Below, one piece after another: positions 52,860-61,277 of a DNA stretch of 64,000 nt. Below the pieces are notes generated by a model. That model was not told the origin of the DNA, ran no database searches, and worked only from the letters and a program-made list of their open reading frames with translations. The DNA is from Terriglobales bacterium (GTDB taxonomy: Bacteria > Acidobacteriota > Terriglobia > Bryobacterales > Bryobacteraceae). How positions within the stretch are numbered: the stretch's first letter is position 1; every line of letters begins with the position of its first letter. Position numbers and translations under genes: made by a program. The stretch lies in NCBI GenBank assembly GCA_027485675.1, contig JAIXQP010000041.1, positions 248,001 to 312,000 of the forward strand, written 5' to 3'.

Positions 52860-53720
52860 ATGAAGCAAATCAAAAAGATTCTCCTCGCAGTAGACTTTGC
52901 GCCGCAGTCCGTCCGGATGGCGCATCAGGCCCGGGCGATGGCGGAAGCGAGTGGGGCCGAGGTGCTGGCCGTCCACGCGGTTCGTCCGTTCGAGATGATG
53001 ACCGAGGGGATGGATGTGCCGGGGGCGGTGGTGCTCGAATGGTACGAAGCGCAGAAGCCCTTGCTCGAGCGCCAGTTGACGGCGTTCTGCCAAGAGCATT
53101 TGGGCAGTTGCCGGTTCCGGACGTTTCTGGTGGAAGGCGAGCCGGCGGCGGAGATTGTGAAGTTGGCGGGCGATGAGTCCGTGGACCTGGTGCTGCTGGC
53201 GACGCATGGTTTTGGGGCATTCCGGCGCTTTATTCTGGGTTCGGTGGCGGCGAAGGTGTTGCACGACTCGCCGACGCCGGTGCTGACCGGTGCGCACTTG
53301 CAGGAGCCGCGGCTGGGGAGCGGGACGTTCCGCAAGATCGTCGTTGGGGTGGACCTGGGCCCCCGGACGGCGGAGGTGCTCGCGGCGGCGAAGGAGGTGG
53401 GCGCCGAAGAGGTGATTGTGGTGCACGCGATGCCGACGGTGGGAGACGGCGTGCAGCGGGCGTTTGATCCTTCCTGGGAGTATGCGCTGAAAGCGGCAGT
53501 GGAGACCACGTTGAACGAGGCGATCGAGAAGGCCGGCATCCAGGCCACGGCGATTACGGAGGCGGACGGGCCGGCGAGATTGATCCATCGCGTCGCGCAG
53601 GAGCAGGGCGCGGATCTGGTGGTGATCGGCCGCCATTCCGACGACTCGCTGCTGGGGCGGCTGACGGCGCAGGCGTATGCGATTGTGCGGGAGTCTCCCT
53701 GCCCGGTGCTGAGCATCTAA
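52860..53720 (+). CDS. Tandem universal stress protein (UspA family)
   Basis: 286 residues from ATG 52860 (MKQIKKILLAVDFAPQSVRMAHQARAMAEASGAEVLAVHAVRPFE); the track start adds six residues. Two Usp domains: the first ends VDLVLLATHGFGAFRRFILGSVAAKVLHDSPTPVL, whose G-x2-G-x9-G(S) type loop suggests nucleotide binding. The second starts FRKIVVGVDLGPRTAEVLAAAKEVGAEEVIVVHAM and ends VIGRHSDDSLLGRLTAQAYAIVRESPCPVLSI. A cytoplasmic stress protein with internal dimer architecture. Convergent with the 16-residue-repeat gene (7-base gap). Confidence 0.92.
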   Translation: MKQIKKILLAVDFAPQSVRMAHQARAMAEASGAEVLAVHAVRPFEMMTEGMDVPGAVVLEWYEAQKPLLERQLTAFCQEHLGSCRFRTFLVEGEPAAEIVKLAGDESVDLVLLATHGFGAFRRFILGSVAAKVLHDSPTPVLTGAHLQEPRLGSGTFRKIVVGVDLGPRTAEVLAAAKEVGAEEVIVVHAMPTVGDGVQRAFDPSWEYALKAAVETTLNEAIEKAGIQATAITEADGPARLIHRVAQEQGADLVVIGRHSDDSLLGRLTAQAYAIVRESPCPVLSI

Positions 53721-53727
53721 CGGGCCG

Positions 53728-54120
53728 TTATCGTTCGAGTGGGAAGAAGTCCCAGAAGAAGATCACCGCGGCATGGGTGGCGGGGACTCCCTCCACCTTG
53801 CCGACGAGCGAGCCGTTCTTGCGGATATCCCCGGCGGACTCGACTTTGCCCGCGAGGGACCCGTTGACGCGGACGTCGCCGCCCCGCTCGACCTTACCGA
53901 CCAAGGCGCCGTTCTTGCGGATGGAGCCGTCGGCTTCGATCTTGCCGACGAGCGAACCCCGGACGCGAATATCGCCATCGGGTTCAATTTGACCGACGAG
54001 CGAGCCGTGGAGCCGGACGTCTCCGGTCGGCGAAATGCTGCCGATCAAGGAGCCGCCTTTGCGGATGTCGCCCGCGAACGCGGCGGCGGCGAGGACGAAA
54101 AAGAGCAAAAGTTTTGACAT
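53728..54120 (-). CDS. Secreted protein of six 16-residue repeats
   Basis: 130 residues. After the signal peptide MSKLLLFFVLAAAAFA come six consecutive 16-residue units with consensus GDIRxxGSLVGKIExD (for example GDVRLHGSLVGQIEPD, GDIRVRGSLVGKIEAD, GDIRKNGSLVGKVEGV), then a short hydrophobic tail VIFFWDFFPLER. The alternation of turn-forming Gly/Asn/Asp with beta-branched residues suggests a small beta-solenoid. No family recognised. Last gene of the polA-led minus-strand run (11-base gap from the glycine-zipper gene). Confidence 0.78.
   Translation of the reverse strand: MSKLLLFFVLAAAAFAGDIRKGGSLIGSISPTGDVRLHGSLVGQIEPDGDIRVRGSLVGKIEADGSIRKNGALVGKVERGGDVRVNGSLAGKVESAGDIRKNGSLVGKVEGVPATHAAVIFFWDFFPLER
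53785..54072 (-). repeat. Six tandem 48-base coding repeats
   Basis: Codons 17-112 of the 53728-54120 gene form six in-frame units of exactly 16 residues (48 bases). They differ by substitutions but no insertions, which implies structural constraint on register. Confidence 0.8.
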
Positions 54121-54131
54121 GGGATTCCCTC

Positions 54132-54578
54132 TTAGGGAGCGCGGTAAATGGTCTCGAAATGCATCATGGAGGCGCCGATACCCGCTCCGGCGCCCGCCCC
54201 GGCCGCTAATGCGACGCCGAGGGCCTGATCGCCGTTGCCAGCTTCGTTGTTCAGCCGTGTGCGCAGGATGCCGCCCAATACGGCAGCAGCGCCAACACCG
54301 ATCGCGGCGCCGAGGATCGCGTTCCGGGCGCGTCCGGCCGAGCGGCTGACGCGGACGACGTCGGCTTGCGGCACGGTGATGGCCTGGCCGCCGGAATTGA
54401 CGACGATCTCGTTGGCAGTTGCGCGCACGAATTCACCGGACAAACTCTTGCGGTCGCGTTTCACGACTTGAATTTTGGTTTCCGCAGCCAAGCTTTCGAC
54501 CTGGCTCCAGGAACCTTCCGCGGCGGCGAGAAGGAGAATGCAAAGTAGGGTTGTCATACTCAATACGCGCAAGATCAT
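54132..54578 (-). CDS. Secreted glycine-zipper protein
   Basis: 148 residues. Signal peptide (LSMTTLLCILLLAAAEGSWS), a small beta-rich domain (TKIQVVKRDRKSLSGEFVRATANEIVVNSGGQAITVPQADVVRVSR, LSm/SH3-like in pattern), then two Gly/Ala-rich membrane-like stretches (NAILGAAIGVGAAAVLGGIL and ALGVALAAGAGAGAGIGASM) of glycine-zipper type. Likely periplasmic or membrane-associated. Its ATG overlaps the upstream DUF4287/DUF5655 stop (ATGA). Family not recognised. Confidence 0.78.
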   Translation of the reverse strand: MILRVLSMTTLLCILLLAAAEGSWSQVESLAAETKIQVVKRDRKSLSGEFVRATANEIVVNSGGQAITVPQADVVRVSRSAGRARNAILGAAIGVGAAAVLGGILRTRLNNEAGNGDQALGVALAAGAGAGAGIGASMMHFETIYRAP

Positions 54579-55129
54579 CCCGCGGCAGCGTAGGCGCGGC
54601 GAACCCAGCTCAGTAATTCTTCGTCAACCTCGGCAGGACTCGTGAGCTTGACGCGGTACGGACACATGCCGCCGGGCGGGAGCGCCTCCAGGCGAGGTCC
54701 GGCTTCGAGAGCGGGCATGTTCAGCCCAACCTCCACCCGGGTATTCGTGGCCGGGCCGATCAGTGCGAACTGCTTCTTGCGGCGGAAACTCACGTTGGCC
54801 TTTTCCGGGGCGATTTCGAACGGCCCCAGAGCGGCGATGGCCGTCAGGAAGGCTTCGTGGATCGGCCGCAGCGCCGCTTTGGGGCCGGTGTAGATGGCGT
54901 CGAGCGGGTCGGCGGCCGTGGGTGCTTCGGCGGCGTGGCGAAGCACCGTGACGAGCATATTGGCGTCTCCGTGTCCCAGGCCAAGGTTGGTTTTACAGTA
55001 GTCGCGGAGTTCGCCGTGTTTGCTCAGGCCGGAGGCGGCGAGGAAGGCGGAAAGCTCCGTCAGCGTCTTGCCGGTCTTCTTCTGGATGTTGGCCAGTTGG
55101 GTCTGGACGGCCTTTTCGGGGTCGGGCAT
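54575..55129 (-). CDS. DUF4287 + DUF5655 domain protein
   Basis: 184 residues, no signal peptide. N-terminal DUF4287 (AVQTQLANIQKKTGKTLTELSAFLAASGLSKHGELRDYCKTNLGLGHGDANMLVTVL) and C-terminal DUF5655-like domain (IHEAFLTAIAALGPFEIAPEKANVSFRRKKQFALIGPATNTRVEVGLNM). This two-domain arrangement is common in bacteria; function unknown. It lies 7 bases after the VWA gene and overlaps the next start, so it is operon-internal. Confidence 0.85.
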   Translation of the reverse strand: MPDPEKAVQTQLANIQKKTGKTLTELSAFLAASGLSKHGELRDYCKTNLGLGHGDANMLVTVLRHAAEAPTAADPLDAIYTGPKAALRPIHEAFLTAIAALGPFEIAPEKANVSFRRKKQFALIGPATNTRVEVGLNMPALEAGPRLEALPPGGMCPYRVKLTSPAEVDEELLSWVRRAYAAAG

Positions 55130-55136
55130 GGACGCC

Positions 55137-56189
55137 TCACGGAGTGACGTTCGCCCAGTAGCCGGGACGGGCGCGAACCCGGAGTTTGGCGCCGGGCTGC
55201 ACCTGCACGGTCAGGGCGTGATAGCCGGGTTTCGGCTCTTTCGGCATGAAGCTTATCACGTATTGCGCATGGATCTCTTCGCCTAAGGCTTGAATGGCCT
55301 TTTCGAGTCCGTTCAGGCGAGTGAAGGAGAACTCGGCGCCGCCGGTGGCCTGGGCCAGTTTTTCAGTGGTCTTCTCCTTGCCGAGCCGGACCAGTTCGCC
55401 GATTCCTCCGCCGATGTTGGTGGCTTGCGCATCGGTGTGGGCGGGGATGGACTGCCCGACGGGGTCCGAAATCGGCTTCCCGGTGGGGAGGGGCAGCGGG
55501 CGGGTCTGGCGCGGTTGCTGCACCTCTTCGGGCTTGGCGAAGAAGCCGGAGCGGAAGGCGGAATAGGTGGCGGCGTAGACGGTGACGCCGGCGGTCTGCG
55601 CGGCGCGAATGACGTCGCCGAGTTTGGCTTCGCTGCCGCGGTCGCGCGTTTCCGAGATCAGGAGGAGCACCCGGCGGGAGTTGGGCCGGGCGTCGAGCAG
55701 CCGGATGGCTTCGGAGGCGCCGTCCAGCAGATGGCCCTCCTGGGGCGAGCGCGGCTCCAGGCGGGCGAAGGCCAGGGAGAGGGCATCGACGTCGCGGGTG
55801 CAGGGTTGGCGGAGGACCACGGAATCGGAGAACGAGAGCAGCCCGGCGCAGCCCCGTTCGCCGGCGACCAGCGGCTGAATCATCGCGCCGATTTGCCGGA
55901 CCTTGACGAGCGCCGCGGCGGAGAGCCCCGAGGTCTGTACGGCTACCATCAGGGACACCGGGGCTACACCTGTGCCGAAAGTATCCAGGTTGAACGGCTG
56001 GGCGACCCCGCTATCAAACACCTTGAAGTTGGCTTCGGTGAGGCCATCCACGGGGCGGCCCTTGGCGTCCTGCACCGTGACGGGCATGACGACGAGACGC
56101 ACCTGCGCCTGGAAGCCAGGATCCTGGGCGAACAGGCCGCCGGCGAAGAAGAGGGCGAAGAGAGAGCGCATCGCCCGTTTTGCTTGCAT
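55137..56189 (-). CDS. VWFA-related acidobacterial-type protein with altered MIDAS
   Basis: 350 residues, N-terminal signal MRSLFALFFAGGLFA. The pre-domain FQAQVRLVVMPVTVQDAKGRPVDGLTEANFKVFDSGVAQPF is typical of the TIGR03436 acidobacterial VWFA group. In the VWA core the usual DxSxS metal site reads VAVQTSGLS, with Gln for the first Asp, so metal-dependent ligand binding is doubtful. The core continues with HLLDGASEAIRLLDARPNSRRVLLLISETRDRGS, and the C-terminus is an Ig-like strand set (YHALTVQVQPGAKLRVRARPGYW). It lies three bases after the AKR gene. Confidence 0.85.
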   Translation of the reverse strand: MQAKRAMRSLFALFFAGGLFAQDPGFQAQVRLVVMPVTVQDAKGRPVDGLTEANFKVFDSGVAQPFNLDTFGTGVAPVSLMVAVQTSGLSAAALVKVRQIGAMIQPLVAGERGCAGLLSFSDSVVLRQPCTRDVDALSLAFARLEPRSPQEGHLLDGASEAIRLLDARPNSRRVLLLISETRDRGSEAKLGDVIRAAQTAGVTVYAATYSAFRSGFFAKPEEVQQPRQTRPLPLPTGKPISDPVGQSIPAHTDAQATNIGGGIGELVRLGKEKTTEKLAQATGGAEFSFTRLNGLEKAIQALGEEIHAQYVISFMPKEPKPGYHALTVQVQPGAKLRVRARPGYWANVTP

Positions 56190-56192
56190 GTT

Positions 56193-57161
56193 TTAGACCG
56201 GATCTCCGTCGTTGTGCGGCGCGAGTTGGTCGAGGATCGCCGTCTTCTCCGGCTTCTTGTACCGTTCGACCTTCGAGCCGATGGGGCCTTTGGCGGTGCG
56301 GGAGAGGAGCGTCGAGATCTCCTGGCGGTTCATCTTCTGGAAGGTCTTGACGGTGAGCACGTTCTCTTCGAGCTGCTGCACGGTCTCGACGCCGGAGACG
56401 AGCGTATCCACATCGTGGCTCAGGGTGTAGCGGAGGCACTCGGCGATGGTGGCGATCTTCGCCTTGGTGATCTCGCCAATCGCATTCGACTTCATCGCCA
56501 GCAGGCCGAGCCCCTTGGCGCGGACCTTCGGCAGGACGTTCTGGATGAAGCTGAGGTAGTGCGGGTCAATGAGATTCACCGGATGCTGCACCGTCTCCCA
56601 GCCGTCGAAACCTTTGAGCAGCGCCTGGTGCACTTCCGGATCGTGGTGGCCGGTGAAGCCGATGTGGCGCACCATGCCCTTCTTCTTGGCTTCAACGAAT
56701 GCTTCGAGTGAGCCGCCCGACCCGAAGATCTTCTCCACTTCGTCCATGCGGGCGACTTCATGGCAGCACCACAGATCGAGGTAGTCCGTGTTCATGCGCT
56801 TGAGGGTCATTTCGAGCTGACCCATCGCCGACTTCTTGTCGCGCAGCTCCGCCTTCGACATCAAGAGGACTTTCTGGCGCAGACCGCCCGTGAGCGCCTT
56901 GCCGTAGACCTCATCCGACTTGCCGTTGTGGTACTTGGCGGCGGAATCGAACATGACGACGCCGAGGTCGATGGCGCGGCGAATGATCTTGATGCCTTCC
57001 TCTTCCCCTTTCACGGCCATGTGGTAGCCGCCGAGAGTGAACTTGGAAACTTTGAGGCCGGACTTGCCCAGCGTGGCCATGGGCATGGGGGCATCAGCCA
57101 GAGCGGTGACGGATGTGCCGAGGGCAGCGGCCGTAGTGTGAAGAAAATCGCGACGGTCCAT
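56193..57161 (-). CDS. Aldo/keto reductase, Tat-type signal
   Basis: 322 residues. MDRRDFLHTTAAALGTSVTALA resembles a Tat signal, as in many acidobacterial exported oxidoreductases. AKR landmarks: MATLGKSGLKVSKFTLGGYHM, then catalytic Asp72 and Tyr77 in VVMFDSAAKYHNGKSDEVYGKAL, Lys in VLLMSKAELRDKK, His in YLDLWCCHEVARMDEVE, and GFTGHHDPE. NADPH-dependent reduction of a carbonyl is inferred; substrate unknown. It begins 10 bases after the cyclophilin stop. Confidence 0.9.
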   Translation of the reverse strand: MDRRDFLHTTAAALGTSVTALADAPMPMATLGKSGLKVSKFTLGGYHMAVKGEEEGIKIIRRAIDLGVVMFDSAAKYHNGKSDEVYGKALTGGLRQKVLLMSKAELRDKKSAMGQLEMTLKRMNTDYLDLWCCHEVARMDEVEKIFGSGGSLEAFVEAKKKGMVRHIGFTGHHDPEVHQALLKGFDGWETVQHPVNLIDPHYLSFIQNVLPKVRAKGLGLLAMKSNAIGEITKAKIATIAECLRYTLSHDVDTLVSGVETVQQLEENVLTVKTFQKMNRQEISTLLSRTAKGPIGSKVERYKKPEKTAILDQLAPHNDGDPV

Positions 57162-57171
57162 GGGGGGCTCC

Positions 57172-57792
57172 TTAGGGAACGATGGTGACTCGTTTTATTG
57201 TATCGAGGCGGGGCCAGGTGCGTTCGAAGTAGGCGTTGCCTTCCTGCTGCGCCAGCTTGGGATCGGGACCGGGGCCGCGCGGCGCAATGTCGCCGTAGAC
57301 GAAGGCCAACTGATCGAGGACCTCGATGCCTTCGGTGACCTGGCCGAACGGGGCGAAGCCCTGGCTATCGAGCGCGGTGTTGTCGCGGAGGTTGAAGAAG
57401 AGCTGCGTCGAACGGGTGTTGGGGCCGCGCGTGGCGAACGTGAGGGTGCCGCGGACGTTGCGCTCCTTCACCGGATCGTCGACGATCTCGCGGGCCGACC
57501 AGAGGCGGTTCACCTTGGGGTCCTTATGGATGCCCCACTGGGCGACGAAGCCGCGGACCACGCGGAAGAACTTCTGCTCGTCGTAGAACTTCTCCTGGAC
57601 GAGCTCGTAGAACCGGTCGGCGCCGAGCGGGGCCCAGTCGCGGTGCACCGTCACGACAATGTCGCCTTTCGAAGTCTCAAACTTTGCTTTGAACTGTTCC
57701 GGCGCGCGGACCGGCTCTTTGGGTTTTTCGGCCACTTTGGCCGGGCCGCAAGCGGCGAGCAGAACAAGGGCGAGAAGCCAACTATTTCGCAT
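57172..57792 (-). CDS. Cyclophilin-type peptidyl-prolyl isomerase, lipoprotein
   Basis: 206 residues from ATG 57792 (MRNSWLLALVLLAACGPAK), a lipoprotein signal with lipobox LAAC; the track start is 12 residues earlier. The cyclophilin core has FETSKGDIVVTVHRDWAPLGADRFYELVQEKFYDEQKFFRVVRGFVAQWG, then GTLTFATRGPNTRSTQLFFNLRDNTALDSQGFAPFGQVTEGIEVLDQL. It should fold proteins in the envelope. Its start overlaps the end of polA by 11 bases. Confidence 0.92.
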   Translation of the reverse strand: MRNSWLLALVLLAACGPAKVAEKPKEPVRAPEQFKAKFETSKGDIVVTVHRDWAPLGADRFYELVQEKFYDEQKFFRVVRGFVAQWGIHKDPKVNRLWSAREIVDDPVKERNVRGTLTFATRGPNTRSTQLFFNLRDNTALDSQGFAPFGQVTEGIEVLDQLAFVYGDIAPRGPGPDPKLAQQEGNAYFERTWPRLDTIKRVTIVP

Positions 57793-60280
57793 CGCGCCAA
57801 TTGTCCCCCACTCCGGTGTCGACGACAAGCGGAACGGCGAACTGCCGCACGGATTCCATTTCGTGTTTCACGAGGCGCGTCAGCGTCAGCACCTCGTCCG
57901 GCGGCGCTTCGAAGACAAGTTCGTCGTGCACCTGCAGGATCATCCGGGCTTCGAGTTTCTGCTCGGCGAGCAGCTGGTGAATGCGGATCATCGCCAGCTT
58001 GATGAGATCGGCGGCCGACCCTTGCAGCGGGGTGTTGACGGCCGTCCGCTCGGCAAAGGAGCGAGCGTTCGGGTTGCGGCTGTCCATATCCGGAATCGGC
58101 CGCCGGCGGCCGAAGAGCGTTTCGGCGTAGCCTTTGGCGCGGACCTCCGCAATGGTCGTTTCGATGAAGGTCTTGACGCCCGAGTAGCGAGCGAAGTAGG
58201 CCTTGATGTACTTTTCGGCTTCGTGCTTGGGGATGCCCAGCGCCGATGCCAGACCGAAGGCCGTCTGTCCGTAGACGATGCCGAAGTTGACGGCCTTGGC
58301 GCCGCGGCGCATCTCCGGCGTGACGAAGGCCGCGTTGACGCCGAAGACTTCGGCGGCGGTGCGGGTGTGGATGTCCTCGCCGTGTTGGAAGGCGTCCACC
58401 AGCACCGGGTCGCCGGACATGTGGGCGAGCAGCCGGAGTTCAATCTGCGAGTAGTCGGCGACGACCAGCTTCCAGCCGGGCGGGGGAATGAAGGCGGCGC
58501 GGATCTCGCGGCCGAGCTCCGTGCGGACGGGAATATTCTGCAGGTTCGGGTTCGAACTCGACAGGCGGCCGGTGGCGGCGCCGGTTTGTTGGAAGGTGGT
58601 GTGGACGCGGCCGGTTTCAGGGCGGATCAGCGCGGGGAGGGCGTCGACGTAGGTGCCCTTCAGCTTCACGAGACCGCGGTACTCGAGCACCTGCGCGGCA
58701 ATGGGGTGGGCGAGGCCTTCGAGCACGTCGGCGGCCGTGGAGATCTGCTTCTTGCCGCCTTTGGTGGGGGCCGGAAGGTTGAGATCTTCAAAGAGAACTT
58801 TGCCGAGCTGCTGCGGCGAATTGATGTTGAACTCGCGCCCGGCCAAGCCGTGGATCTCCTTCGTCAGCGCTTGGATGGCGGTATCCATCTTGGCGGACAT
58901 GACGGCCAGTTGCTGCGGTTCGATAAGTACGCCGACGCGCTCCATGGCGGCCAGCACAGGGACGAGCGGCAGGTCGATGGATTCGTAGATTTCGCGGGCG
59001 CCGATCTTATCGATTTCGGGGCCGAGTTTTTCGGCGAGGCGGAGGGTGAGGTCGGCGCGCTGGTCGGCGCGGGCGCCGGGCTTCTGGTGGAGATGCACTT
59101 CGCAGAGCGCATCGAAGGCGGCGTTGCCGGAATCGGCGGTGAGGAGGAAGGCTTCAAGCAGGAGGTCGCGGGTGAGGTGGCGGGCGCCGGGGTCGGCGGC
59201 GTAGAGGGCCTTGAGGTCGTGGGCGATCTTCGGGGTGTCCGATTGGAGGAAAGAGAGCGAGGGGCAGGCGCGGGCCACGCCGGGCGCGCGGGCGACGCCG
59301 AGTTGACCATCGAACAGCGCGACCCCGACCGGACCGGGGCCGGCCCAGGCGGGAAGCTCTTCGGCGGAGATGGCGGCGTAGTCTTCGTCGATCTTTTCGG
59401 GTTCGGGGGCCAGATCGCGGAGGAAGGAGAAGAACTCCATCTCGCGGTAGAAGGCTTCGAGCGCCGGCCGGTCCGGATCGACCATCGCAAGTGATACGAG
59501 TTGCAGGTCGAGCGGCACCTCGCAGTGGATGGTGGCCAGGCGCTTCGACAGCTCGACCTGTTCGCGATGGGTGGTGAGCGCTTCGCGATAGGCCTTCTTG
59601 GTCAGGTTGGGGCCTTCGGCGAGCAGGTTGTCGAGCGTTCCGTACTGTTCGAGCAGGGCGACGGCGCCCTTGTCGCCAATGCCCGGGGCGCCGGGGATGT
59701 TGTCGACCGCATCGCCTTTGAGCGCGAGCAGGTCGGCCACCTGCTCCGGCCAGACCCCCATGAACTCCTTCACTTTGTCCCGGTCGTAGATCGTGTCGTC
59801 TTTGGCTGGGTTCAGCATGGAGATGCCGGGGCCGACGAGCTGCAGCATGTCTTTGTCCGAGGAGACGATGACGACTTCCAGGCCCGCCGCCTGCGCGCGC
59901 TTGGCTAGCGTGCCGATGACGTCGTCGGCTTCGAAGCTGTCGAACTCGAGCACCGGGATGCGGAGGGATTCGAGCAGCCGCTTGACGAGCGGAACCTGGG
60001 CGATGAGGTCGGGGGGCGTTTCGGTGCGGTTGGCTTTGTAGGCGGCGAACTCGGTTTCGCGGAAGGTGGGGCCGAGCGACTCGTAGACGGCGGCGAGGTA
60101 GTCGGGCTTATACTTTTCCCGCAGCTTCTTCAACATGTTGTGAAAGATGAAGACGGCTTCGGTGGGTACGCCGGCGGAGGTCCGCATGGGCGGTGCGTTC
60201 ATGCGCATGCGGGCGTAATAGGCGCGGAAGATGTAGCCGAAGGAGTCGATCAGGAAGAGGCGCGGCATCGCCTCCAGCAT
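57782..60280 (-). CDS. polA: DNA polymerase I
   Basis: 832 residues. 5'-3' exonuclease domain first (LFLIDSFGYIFRAYYA, SFEADDVIGTLAKRA, VSSDKDMLQL, GDAVDNIPGAPGIGDKGA). The central 3'-5' exonuclease-like domain lacks the acidic DxE and NxxxD sites (VGVALFDGQLGVARAPG, IAHDLKALYAAD), so proofreading is probably absent, as in Taq polymerase. The polymerase domain is intact: VADYSQIELRLLAHMSGD, MRRGAKAVNFGIVYG, LQVHDELVFE. Residue 5 (ATG 60268, MPRLFLIDS) is an alternative start. First gene of the minus-strand run to 53728. Confidence 0.97.
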   Translation of the reverse strand: MLEAMPRLFLIDSFGYIFRAYYARMRMNAPPMRTSAGVPTEAVFIFHNMLKKLREKYKPDYLAAVYESLGPTFRETEFAAYKANRTETPPDLIAQVPLVKRLLESLRIPVLEFDSFEADDVIGTLAKRAQAAGLEVVIVSSDKDMLQLVGPGISMLNPAKDDTIYDRDKVKEFMGVWPEQVADLLALKGDAVDNIPGAPGIGDKGAVALLEQYGTLDNLLAEGPNLTKKAYREALTTHREQVELSKRLATIHCEVPLDLQLVSLAMVDPDRPALEAFYREMEFFSFLRDLAPEPEKIDEDYAAISAEELPAWAGPGPVGVALFDGQLGVARAPGVARACPSLSFLQSDTPKIAHDLKALYAADPGARHLTRDLLLEAFLLTADSGNAAFDALCEVHLHQKPGARADQRADLTLRLAEKLGPEIDKIGAREIYESIDLPLVPVLAAMERVGVLIEPQQLAVMSAKMDTAIQALTKEIHGLAGREFNINSPQQLGKVLFEDLNLPAPTKGGKKQISTAADVLEGLAHPIAAQVLEYRGLVKLKGTYVDALPALIRPETGRVHTTFQQTGAATGRLSSSNPNLQNIPVRTELGREIRAAFIPPPGWKLVVADYSQIELRLLAHMSGDPVLVDAFQHGEDIHTRTAAEVFGVNAAFVTPEMRRGAKAVNFGIVYGQTAFGLASALGIPKHEAEKYIKAYFARYSGVKTFIETTIAEVRAKGYAETLFGRRRPIPDMDSRNPNARSFAERTAVNTPLQGSAADLIKLAMIRIHQLLAEQKLEARMILQVHDELVFEAPPDEVLTLTRLVKHEMESVRQFAVPLVVDTGVGDNWRDAK

Positions 60281-60368
60281 ACTCGATTGTGTCCGGATCG
60301 CCTCACGTGTTGTTGAATAGACACACTTTTTGGCCCCTAACTATTTTACTTTCAATTGATTACCATTT
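60281..60368. promoter_or_regulatory. AT-rich divergent promoter region between polA and lpxC
   Basis: About 60 bases (from near 60310) are much more AT-rich than the surrounding genome (for example CTAACTATTTTACTTTCAA). Its position between divergent genes suggests both promoters. No -35/-10 pair with normal spacing could be assigned with confidence. Confidence 0.4.
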
Positions 60369-61274
60369 TTGGTATTCTTCGGTTTGCGCTTCGAAACTAC
60401 GGTTGCACAGCCAGTATCGGCACAGGGAGTGGGGCTCCACAGCGGGGTTCCTGTCACGATAACGATTCAGCCGGCCCCCGTGGGCACCGGCATCGTATTT
60501 CGACGAACCGACCTATCGAACTTCGAACTGCCCGCCAGTTGGCGGCATGTGGCGCGGGTTTCCTACGCCACCAGCCTGATGCGGCAGGGCGTGCTGATCT
60601 CGACGACGGAGCACCTGTTGAGCGTGTTGTACTCGATGGGCGTCGATAATGCCTACATCGATATCGACAACCTGGAAGTGCCGATTCTGGACGGGTCCGG
60701 GTTGCCGTTTGTGAAGTTGCTCGAACAGGCGGGCCTGCAGACGTACAAGAAGCGCCGGAAGTATTTGCGAATCGTGAAGCCGGTGACGGTGGAGCAGGGC
60801 AATAAACGGATCTCGATCCTGCCGGCAGATTCCTTTCTGCTTTCCTGCGACATTTATTTCGATCATCCGCTCGTGGGGCGCCAGTCGATGGAGCTTGAGT
60901 TAACGCCCGAACGCTACGCCGATGAGATTGCGGCGGCGCGCACGTTTGGATTCGAATATGAGCTCGATCAGATGCGGAATATGGGTCTGATCCGCGGGGC
61001 GGACCTGACCAACGCGGTTTGTTTTGATCGGGAGAAGGTGTTGAATCCGGGCGGGTTGCGGTTTCCGGACGAGCCCTGCCGCCACAAGATCCTGGATTTG
61101 ATTGGCGACCTGGCGCTGATTGGCCGTCCGTTGCTGGGCCATGTGATCGCCGAGCGGGCGGGACATGCGATGCATGCGGCGCTGGTGGCCCGGATCATGC
61201 AGGACAGCTCTTTGTACGAGACCATTACCTTTGACCAATTGGCGTCCCGCGTGACGCACGCTCTGGTTGGCTAG
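60369..61274 (+). CDS. lpxC: UDP-3-O-acyl-N-acetylglucosamine deacetylase
   Basis: 301 residues from TTG; a second TTG at 60384 (RFETTVAQPVSAQGVGLHSG) would fit the usual N-terminus equally well. No ATG is available ahead of the conserved region. LpxC signatures: GVGLHSG, STTEHLLSVLYSMGVDNAYIDI (zinc His82), PCRHKILDLIGDLALIG (zinc His/Asp), and ERAGHAMHAAL (catalytic His). It performs the committed step of lipid A synthesis in the cytoplasm, so the host makes lipopolysaccharide-type outer membrane. Three bases separate it from the next gene. Confidence 0.95.
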   Translation: MVFFGLRFETTVAQPVSAQGVGLHSGVPVTITIQPAPVGTGIVFRRTDLSNFELPASWRHVARVSYATSLMRQGVLISTTEHLLSVLYSMGVDNAYIDIDNLEVPILDGSGLPFVKLLEQAGLQTYKKRRKYLRIVKPVTVEQGNKRISILPADSFLLSCDIYFDHPLVGRQSMELELTPERYADEIAAARTFGFEYELDQMRNMGLIRGADLTNAVCFDREKVLNPGGLRFPDEPCRHKILDLIGDLALIGRPLLGHVIAERAGHAMHAALVARIMQDSSLYETITFDQLASRVTHALVG

Positions 61275-61277
61275 GCC

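Noticed and set aside
53785-54072. CRISPR-like tandem repeats
   Set aside because: The 48-base periodicity is in-frame coding repetition without spacers.
57659-59494. 611-residue plus-strand ORF
   Set aside because: Antisense of polA; Gly/Glu/Asp-rich shadow.
60313-60378. Specific -35/-10 promoter for lpxC
   Set aside because: TTGAAT and TATTTT candidates are 23 bases apart and the alternative pair 11 bases apart; neither spacing is convincing.
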